A stretch of 64,000 nucleotides of DNA from Berberis thunbergii (lineage: Eukaryota > Streptophyta > Magnoliopsida > Ranunculales > Berberidaceae): positions 248,001-312,000 of the forward strand of contig QNQO01000543.1 of the NCBI GenBank assembly GCA_003290165.1, given 5' to 3'. The notes below the pieces were generated by a model. That model had not been told where the DNA came from, searched no databases, and saw only the letters and a program-made list of their open reading frames with translations. Below, piece after piece: positions 58,095-64,000 of this stretch (position 1 is its first letter; each line of letters begins with the position of its first letter). The position numbers were made by a program, and so were the translations under genes.

Positions 58095-58752
58095 GATGCA
58101 GTCATTTTCCGCTCCCTGCTTTGACCTAGTCTCGTCGACCTGCACAAGTAACACATGTGAGTCATGGACCACCATTGTGGTGGCCGATGACACCCCGATG
58201 CTAAAGTCAGACATGGATATGAAAATGGTGTAATGCTGTAAATAGAGAGTTTGTAGTGTACCTTAGCTTACCAAACTCATGTCTTATTTATAGTGTAGGA
58301 GTCCCGATTTTACCAGGCCATTGAAGGCGTCGTGAATATCCTTCTCTAATTACGAGTCGTGATGTAGGAGAGAAATTCCATGTTAGCCTTGTGCTCTTAG
58401 ATACGCGGGAGATAGTTCCCAATCCAAAAGCAATCCGTAAAATGAAATTTTCCTGCGTGGAATGTACTCTGGTATTTGCTTCCTACTTGGAAGCAGAAAG
58501 CTGTTGTAATTGCTTGTCCGAAGATGATCCTCGAGATACTTGCCTTAGTAGGACTTATGGGTATTGAGGATATTTGTGAGACGTGTAGGCTTAGCATGTT
58601 GTAAGAGTTCAGATCCGTCTGGCGAACTGAATTAGGCGGGCTTTGTACCGCTTGGGCCGGATCAGTGTTGGGCTGAAGCTGTGGCCTGTAAATCCTTGAG
58701 ATCATCATGACACGTGTATAACTCAGGGATGTGAGCGAATTTGTGTATCATC
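58095..58752 (-). repeat. Gypsy III 5' LTR
   Basis: tgatgcagtc ... tgtatcatca. Similar to both Gypsy I LTRs. It is preceded on the + strand by gatgccaaac, a changed form of the GGCGCCAAAC primer-site complement. Confidence 0.8.
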
Positions 58753-59024
58753 AATATGGTAAGTAAATATGTTCTGGACGGGAAGGGCGGCATTGAAAAT
58801 CTTCATCTTGAGCTCATCTCACTCTAGATTGGGATGGGACGAGATCAGGATGGGTTTGATCAATCCCAAAATGACCCAAAAAATCAGAACGAGTCGGGAC
58901 CGGGATGGAATCGGAATCGCGGAATGGGATGTCCACTTCTACAGTCAACCACACCTTCATATTTCTTGAGCATTTGCTTGCAGAATGAAATGAGAGATCC
59001 ATGATTAGGTAAAGTAGTTCATCA
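58753..59024. other. Spacer without recognised gene
   Basis: Contains a stretch of gggatgggac/gatcaggatggg-like words (58830-58935). Nothing else. Confidence 0.35.
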
Positions 59025-59037
59025 ACATTAGGCCACC

Positions 59038-59139
59038 ACCAATGGTAGTCTGGTTGGATGGTTAAGACTGTGGTGATTTAACCCTCACGCCTTGAGTTCT
59101 ATAGCCACCGGCGACACGCTCTCCTTTCAAATAAAAAAA
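59038..59139 (+). mobile_element. Short SINE-like element
   Basis: tggttggatggttaagactg resembles a Pol III box A and gagttctatag a weak box B. It ends in an A-rich tail (59130-59140). Flanks acattaggccacc (left) and acattacaggccacc (right) look like a target duplication with a 2-nt difference. About 100 bp. Confidence 0.6.
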
Positions 59140-59154
59140 ACATTACAGGCCACC

Positions 59155-59507
59155 TTGACACGCTTCTCGAAATGGCATTCTTTAACCCAAGAACAATGTA
59201 CCATGTCTTCAACACATTTCGTATCAAACATCAATGAATCATCAACCAAACTTAGATACCCTCCTAAAGGCAGCAATTGAGAACTACTTTTGAGGTAAAC
59301 TTAATTAGGGGAATTCGGATTGCTCGAAACTCCTCTCTAACAACAACAAAAGCAACAATGAACTTAGGTAAAATCTTCATTTGATTATGATCAGATATCT
59401 GCCAATGACAAGCTCCATTGACAAACACTTCATCATTGTGTTTTTATTTATTTATTTATTTGATAATTAAAATGGGTAACTTAGCTCCATTAACAAACGG
59501 AGGTCAG
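59155..59507. other. Spacer without recognised gene
   Basis: Includes (TTTA)n at about 59444-59462. No gene. Confidence 0.35.
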
Positions 59508-59659
59508 ATTAGTTTAGGCAACGACTACTCCACACCACCAAAAGCGCATTTTCACACCACCAAAAGCGTTTTCTCACACCACCGTGTACTTTTTTTTTAC
59601 TAACCCACACCACCACCACCCAAAAAATTGTTTTTGAAAAAAACTGTAACTTAACTTAA

Positions 59660-60210
59660 AAACAAGATAACTTTCAACCAATTTAAACCCTCAACTGAGA
59701 CCGATTCTCAAGTTCATCAAAACACAACTATTGTACTACTATGAGTTATCTAATAAACACAACTTGAATCACGTGAAAATGTTTTAAAATTAGAAAGTTA
59801 TGATCATTTTACTAAAGTTGCGCAAATCTGTCTCACAATGAAAACGGGATAGTGTCCCTGGCTTTCGGCCAACTTATATGCTCGATCAAGATCGATTCTC
59901 AAGCTAATCCAAATATGAAAATTGTATTACTCTGATTTATCTAATAAAAACAACTTGAATCACTTGAAAATGTTTTGATATGAGCAAGTTATGGTCATTT
60001 TACTAAAGTCACGCAATGAAAATGGGATAGTGTCCCTGACATTCAGCTAACTTATGTGCTCGATCGAGACCGATTCTCAAGTTGATCGTAACACAAAAGT
60101 TGTTTACTCTGAATTATCTAATAAACACAACTTGAATCACTTGAAAATGTTTTGAAATAAGCAAATATGGTTATTTTACTAAAGTCGCACAAATCTGTCC
60201 GAAAAAATTT
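59660..60210. repeat. Three ~180-bp tandem units inside the MULE
   Basis: Anchor cgattctcaag at 59702, 59893 and 60071. Units share aacacaacttgaatcacttg, gaaaatgttttgaaat, cattttactaaagt and gggatagtgtccctg. Confidence 0.85.
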
Positions 60211-60439
60211 GCTAAAAATTTGCAAAAACTGGCAGAGTTCAAGGCAAACAGGAAATTTCAGCAATTGTTTTTACTGTTCGCCCAGATCAATGCAACCTCG
60301 CGTTGTCTCAGGCGAACAATAGTTTTTTTTTGTGATTTTTTAAAAAAATTATGAAGTTTACTTTGTTTTGTGAATGAAAATATTTCTTAAAAAATTTTCT
60401 GAAGTTTCCATGAGATTATTTTGTTTATCTTAAAATTTT

Positions 60440-60660
60440 TGGGGAGGTTGCGATTTGGGGTTGGATTTTGAGGCAAAGAGAAGAGATTTTGAGGGAGAAA
60501 GAAGAGATTTTCGAAGGAGATGGAAGATATTGGTTTCGATTTTACAAGAAATTTGAATGTGGGTAGAGATTTGCAAGAGATTTGAATGTAAGATAGGGAA
60601 GAAATTTGAATGGGGGAGGGAGAAATCGCGTTTCAATTTGAATGGGGAGGGGGAAATGTT
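60440..60660. repeat. GA-rich block in the MULE
   Basis: Repeats of gaagagattttgagggag and gagatttgaatgtgg. One - strand frame is open through it because of composition; not called as a gene. Confidence 0.4.
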
Positions 60661-60788
60661 GATTTTTTGTTTATATAGGTGGTGAAGGAAAGTGTGGTGT
60701 TGTGGGAAAGAAAATAGGTGGTGTGGGAGAGTAAAATGGTATGAGAAAACACTTATGGTGGTGTGGAGTAGTCGCTGCTATTAGTTTA

Positions 60789-61287
60789 TCCTACCTCTTT
60801 CATCCAGAAAAATTTAATACATTATTCTTATCACCTTATACTCTACACAAACAGATCTAAACCAAATTAGCATTTTTGTGATAACCCCCAAAACATTAAT
60901 ACTTTTGAGTTGTAATCGTCTAACAATAATCAATATGTTTGCATATGTTCCTTTAATAATAAGTGCTTAAACAATCACAAAATAATGCTAAGAGAAACAA
61001 TATGCAAAACATGGAGCAAACCAAGTGACTGATAAATATGGACATCATTTCAATAAACTTTTAGAGTGTTCGCATTAACATCTAAACCAGCAAAGTTTAG
61101 AAGAAAAGGAAAAAATATATATGAATAAATAAATAGATATATCCTACGGAAGCAAACAAAACCATTCTACCAAATATGAAGTAATACTTATCATACTCAA
61201 ACTTTAATCTTGTAATTGGGTTTAGATCATACATAACCCAACATGATCAAATACCCAAATTCATGATCCAAAGTCCATATGGTATAT
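60789..61287. other. Spacer without recognised gene
   Basis: Nothing recognised. Confidence 0.35.
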
Positions 61288-61295
61288 CTTTAATC

Positions 61296-62078
61296 TAGGG
61301 CTGGGCAAGTACGGGTAACCGGCCCAAAAGCCAAAAATCGAAAATCGGCCTGAAAAATTCGGGCCCGTGTTTATGAGACCCAAAACTGGACCCAAAACAT
61401 TACTTCTACAGTAAATAATAATTAAAAAAAATCATTCATCATACATACAAAAATTATATCAAAAAATTACAAAAAAAAAACAATACAACAAATTACAAAA
61501 AAAAAAATTTAATCTTCGACTTCGACCAAATTACAGACGATCAAATCTGATCAAGATCTTGTTTCACCTGTCCAACGATCGTGATCTTGTTCCACCTTGT
61601 AGACGATCAGATCAAAGATTAGATCTGATTCGAGATCAAAGATCAGATCTAGGGAAAGGTGGGGAAGGGAGGGGAGAGGGAGGTGGTCGATCTTGTTTGG
61701 TCGATGCTTCGCTGTGAGAGGGAGAGGAGAGGGAAGCGGCATTCGTTCAGTTGATGCTTCGCTGTGAGAGGGAGAGGAGTCGGTCGATGCTTCGCTGTGA
61801 GAGGGAGAGGAGAGGGAGGCGATGGTCGATGGGTTCCCTCAATTTTGAATCCTCAATGTTATTTAACCTATTTAAATTTAAACTATGTTAAGTTAAATAT
61901 TTAAACTGGTCCGGGCCGGTTACTTGACGGGCTTTAGAAATGGAAACCGAAGCCCGGACCAGAAACTTCGAGTCGGGCCAGGCTTTTAAAATCGAAACTT
62001 TTTTAATAAATAAAAACCGACCCGATCGGTCCGGTTGTCGGTTCGGTCCGGATTCTCGCTCCTAAATGCCCACCCCTA
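61296..62078. mobile_element. Non-autonomous hAT element with perfect 8-bp target duplication
   Basis: Left end TAGGGCTGGGCA and right end (complement) TAGGGGTGGGCA; CTTTAATC flanks both sides (61288-61295, 62079-62086). Subterminal parts are rich in ggtccggttcgg-like words. Inside, ttcgctgtgagagggagagg occurs three times (61700-61810, with variants). No transposase. Confidence 0.9.
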
Positions 62079-62090
62079 CTTTAATCCATA

Positions 62091-62270
62091 CTAGGGTGTC
62101 GACGCGCTCTAAGTGCATAGATATTCAGTATTTTTTACTTTATTATAACAACTCAATATAAGAAAAAACATATTAATGAATTTCTAAACAAAATAGTTAT
62201 ACAGCATTTTAAGGACTTATTCATAGTTTATAAATAAAGAAGGGGCTTCAAATAAATTATATTAGGGGCC
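62091..62270 (-). repeat. Second copy of the Helitron-like end
   Basis: On the - strand it ends gacaccctag followed by t. It matches 9840-9999, including ggggcttcaaataaatta (here on +) and the A/T block between. Only this end is matched. Confidence 0.5.
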
Positions 62271-62985
62271 ATCCTGTGAAATTTATAGGATAGGTTGATT
62301 GATTGGATCAATGTCTAGCTCAAGCCCAACCCAAACTCTAGCCTAGTCAATTGATGGAGGCCCAAATAACATTAAACCTAACCCAAACTTTAAATGACCG
62401 AACAAACATGTGATTATAGAAGTAGATGGGGGCAAGACGACAATTTGCAGGTGTGACACATTTATACACACCGACAACTCATTTCACGTTACAGTCATAG
62501 ATGGTCCAATTGGGTCACACATTTCAAACAAGATGCAAAAAATATGATTCCCAACATTTAAAAAAAAAATACAAAAATATATATATATATATACCCAATA
62601 TAAGGTACAAACTAAAACGAATGAGCATCTAGCACCTTACCTGTCCGTGGATGGTGAAATAATGTCCATGGACCGAGCTCTCAGTTAACTGAAATTTCAG
62701 GCTAGGCCGGTCTCGGTTAAGCCAAAATTTTTGGGCCAATGTTTTTCAGCCGAGCATGTAGTATCGACTTTCAACTTTTCTTTTTCCAAGCAAGTAAGAA
62801 ACTTCTTGTTATAGTTATGAAGACATTTAGCATAAACACAAGACCATATAACACTTGTATTTTAAAACATGTCTAATCTCTATAAAACATGTGACAATAT
62901 TGATGGTCCTTTCATCATACATCATGCATTAGCATCTTAGATCAGCATAAGAAACGAAGTTAAAACTGAAACAAAGCAAATGACT
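62271..62985. other. Spacer without recognised gene
   Basis: (AT)n at 62575-62590. ggccggtctcggttaagcc at about 62705 recalls hAT subterminal words, but no terminus was found. Confidence 0.4.
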
Positions 62986-63204
62986 TTAAGAAAACAGTAA
63001 ATGGAGTGTCGACTCTTTCTGGATATTGTAGACAGCGAGAGTACAACCATCTTCAAGCTGCTTACCCGCGAAGATCAACCTATGCTGATCAGGTGGAATC
63101 CCTTCTTTGTCTTGGATCTTGGCCTTGACATTGTCGATCGTGTTAGATAAATCGACTTCAAGGGTGATTGTCTTCCCTGTTAGGGTTTTCACGAAGATGT
63201 GCAT
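62986..63204 (-). pseudogene. UBQ: Ubiquitin pseudogene lacking the C-terminal Gly-Gly
   Basis: 72 codons from ATG 63204-63202: [72 protein letters not shown], stop. Ubiquitin has 76 residues and ends in RLRGG, the part joined to substrates; here the frame stops before it, so the product could not be conjugated. Other changes include Q2H, Q41H, R54C and D58V. Lys 6, 11, 27, 29, 33, 48 and 63 are kept. There is no second ubiquitin unit or ribosomal-protein tail after it. Its leader looks like a native promoter and 5' UTR, so it is a DNA-level copy, not a retrocopy. Confidence 0.85.
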
Positions 63205-63520
63205 CTTCCCGCCTCTCTCTCTCTGGATCTCGCTTTGTATGTGAAGAAGAGCTTTCTGGATCTTGTTTTGTATGTGGAAAGGAAGGAGGCGGAGAGGAGT
63301 CTGCAAGGAGGGAGAGTCTGCGAGGAGGCAGAGAGAATAAGAGTTCTCTGGATCTCGCTTTGTATGTGGAGAGGAAGGAGGCGGAGAGAAGAAGAGCTCT
63401 CTGGATCTCGCAAGGAGGCAAAAAGAAGAAGAGAATGAGAAGAGGAAGAGGAGGCAAAGAGGAGGATGGGAATATAAAACCCTAGAATAAGTTTTCTAGA
63501 GACTTCATCATTAAGCCCAT
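63205..63520 (-). promoter_or_regulatory. Promoter-like leader of the ubiquitin copy with internal duplications
   Basis: On the - strand: tctagggttttatattccc (63494-63471), a telo-box-like AACCCTA complement and TATA-like ttttatatt, then a pyrimidine-rich leader (63200-63465) made of repeats of gagatccagag and ctccgcctccttcctctcc. The block ggatctcgctttgtatgtg occurs at 63225, 63351 and, changed, at 63258. Such leaders are common in ubiquitin and ribosomal-protein genes. Frames open on both strands here reflect composition only. Confidence 0.55.
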
Positions 63521-63529
63521 GATTTATAT

Positions 63530-63722
63530 TTTCATTTAAGTCGGGTCTGGCCAGTTAACTGGTGATTTTAACAATTACAACCGAGGATCGAACCGTAAAT
63601 ATCGGTTCGGTTAGGTTTTTGGGACCGAACTGTAAAATATTATTAAAGAACCGAACTAGACCGGCCCAATCGGTTCTGTTTTTGGTTCGGTCTGGTTATT
63701 CAGTCTGAAATGCCCAGCCCTA
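63530..63722. mobile_element. hAT element right end
   Basis: Rich in ggttcggt words and ends tctgaaatgcccagccccta-like: tgcccagcccta at 63711-63722, the complement of TAGGGCTGGGCA as in 61296-62078. The left end of this copy was not found; it may once have enclosed the ubiquitin copy. The 8 bp after it (atatatgc) have no partner seen. Confidence 0.6.
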
Positions 63723-63729
63723 ATATATG

Positions 63730-64000
63730 CAACCTTTCAAACTGCTGCTAAATCCATGGGCAGGCAAGAGACAACCTGACGAACTTAAACATTTTAGTGG
63801 CCAGAAGAAAAGAAAGCAAAAGCAATTCCCGGAGTAGCGACGAGCGAAATGGGAGCAGTCTAAATCGTGAAAACTGGGTTGTGGGAGAGCAGTACAAGCG
63901 TTGTGCTGCTAAGCGAAGCGGTGGAGTACTGCACCCTAGATGGCAAGAGTTCAGTAGCCGAAAGTATCACTAGCTTATGCTCCTCTGACCCGAGTAGCAT
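63730..64000 (+). pseudogene. Plastid-derived 23S rRNA segment in the nuclear genome (NUPT)
   Basis: From caacctttcaaactgctgct to the window end the sequence follows the 5' part of plant plastid 23S rRNA (phrases aatccatgggcaggcaagag, gagcgaaatgggagcag, ttgtgggagagca, gcaccctagatggc, ctgacccgagtagcat). Nearly all differences from the conserved plastid sequence are C-to-T or G-to-A, as expected for methylated DNA decaying in the nucleus. One extra tcc lies near 63984. It is not a working rRNA gene. It continues beyond the window. A mitochondrial copy of plastid DNA is a less likely source. Confidence 0.8.

Larger units (their letters stand above)
54541..58752 (-). mobile_element. Gypsy III, second copy of the gag-protease-only family, 3'-truncated
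   Basis: Carries one LTR (58095-58752), gag and protease, and the same internal region as 38275-39900. It stops at about 54541, the point matching about 38280 of element I, so the tandem array, antisense ORF and 3' LTR are missing. There is no nested insertion: the site occupied by element II is empty here (about 56630-56690). Confidence 0.85.
59517..60779. mobile_element. Non-autonomous MULE (Mutator-like) with internal tandem repeats
   Basis: Left end GGCAACGACTACTCCACACC and right end (complement) AGCAGCGACTACTCCACACC. ATTAGTTTA flanks both sides (59508-59516, 60780-60788), the 9-bp duplication of Mutator-like elements. The ends also repeat accaccaaaagcg-like words. The interior has three tandem units of about 180 bp and a GA-rich block. 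No transposase recognised. Confidence 0.9.

Noticed and set aside
62690..62760. Possible left end of the hAT at 63722
   Set aside because: It has similar GC-rich words (ggccggtctcggtt) but no TAGGGCTGGGCA terminus and no atatatgc flank.
63158..63485. Several Arg/Glu/Ser-rich frames on both strands
   Set aside because: Products of the purine/pyrimidine repeats in the ubiquitin leader.

Overview
This is nuclear DNA of a flowering plant. Genes are split by GT-AG introns, one large intronless PPR gene is intact, gene remnants are typically plant (auxin carrier, chromomethylase, 3-ketoacyl-CoA synthase, PHR2-type photolyase, ubiquitin), and the window ends in a plastid 23S rRNA insertion. Nearly everything else is transposable-element DNA and AT-rich spacer, as in gene-poor parts of medium or large angiosperm genomes. 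I cannot name the species. No bacterial-type feature (operon, RBS, CRISPR) is present.

Layout. 1-4046: right part of a CACTA-type DNA transposon carrying exons of at least three unrelated genes on the + strand (PIN carrier, AAAP amino-acid transporter, chromomethylase), ending in palindromic subterminal repeats and a CACTA terminus. 5.1-8.4 kb: two possible - strand exons, a PIF/Harbinger-like element with TTA duplication, and a 1.5 kb LTR element with a perfect 5-bp duplication. 8.9-10 kb: degenerate tandem repeats ending in a Helitron-like CTAG terminus. 13.6-14.9 kb: a frameshifted KCS fragment followed by a PHR2 photolyase fragment. 16.4-18 kb: two - strand exon-like segments around a GC-rich hAT element. 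18.1-20.8 kb: a degenerate repeat, a SINE and a PIF/Tourist MITE. 20.9-27.3 kb: a decayed Copia retrotransposon on the - strand with both LTRs and a 5-bp duplication. 28.0-29.3 kb: a palindromic MITE, a relic of the CACTA repeats and a head-to-tail Helitron-like array. 29630-31846: the PPR gene, the only gene that looks functional.

33.6-47.7 kb: a 14 kb Gypsy element on the - strand. It keeps gag and a protease but shows no recognisable reverse transcriptase, RNase H or integrase. It carries a decayed ORF on the opposite strand near its 3' LTR and a ~130 bp tandem array beside it. A second LTR element (1.8 kb LTRs, 1.2 kb interior) is nested in it. 48-49.7 kb: a LINE 3' end. 50.7-52.9 kb: a Gypsy fragment that does keep RNase H and integrase, with an 85-bp tandem array in the corresponding 3' position. 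54.1-58.75 kb: a Copia LTR fragment joined to a truncated second copy of the gag-protease-only Gypsy family. 59-62.1 kb: a SINE, a MULE with 9-bp duplication and a hAT with 8-bp duplication. 62.1-64 kb: a ubiquitin pseudogene with its own promoter-like leader, a hAT terminus and a plastid-derived rRNA segment.

The genes do not form a pathway. What links them is element-mediated copying of gene pieces (CACTA, possibly hAT), nested retrotransposition, and the exchange of functions implied by pol-less and pol-containing Gypsy elements lying side by side.
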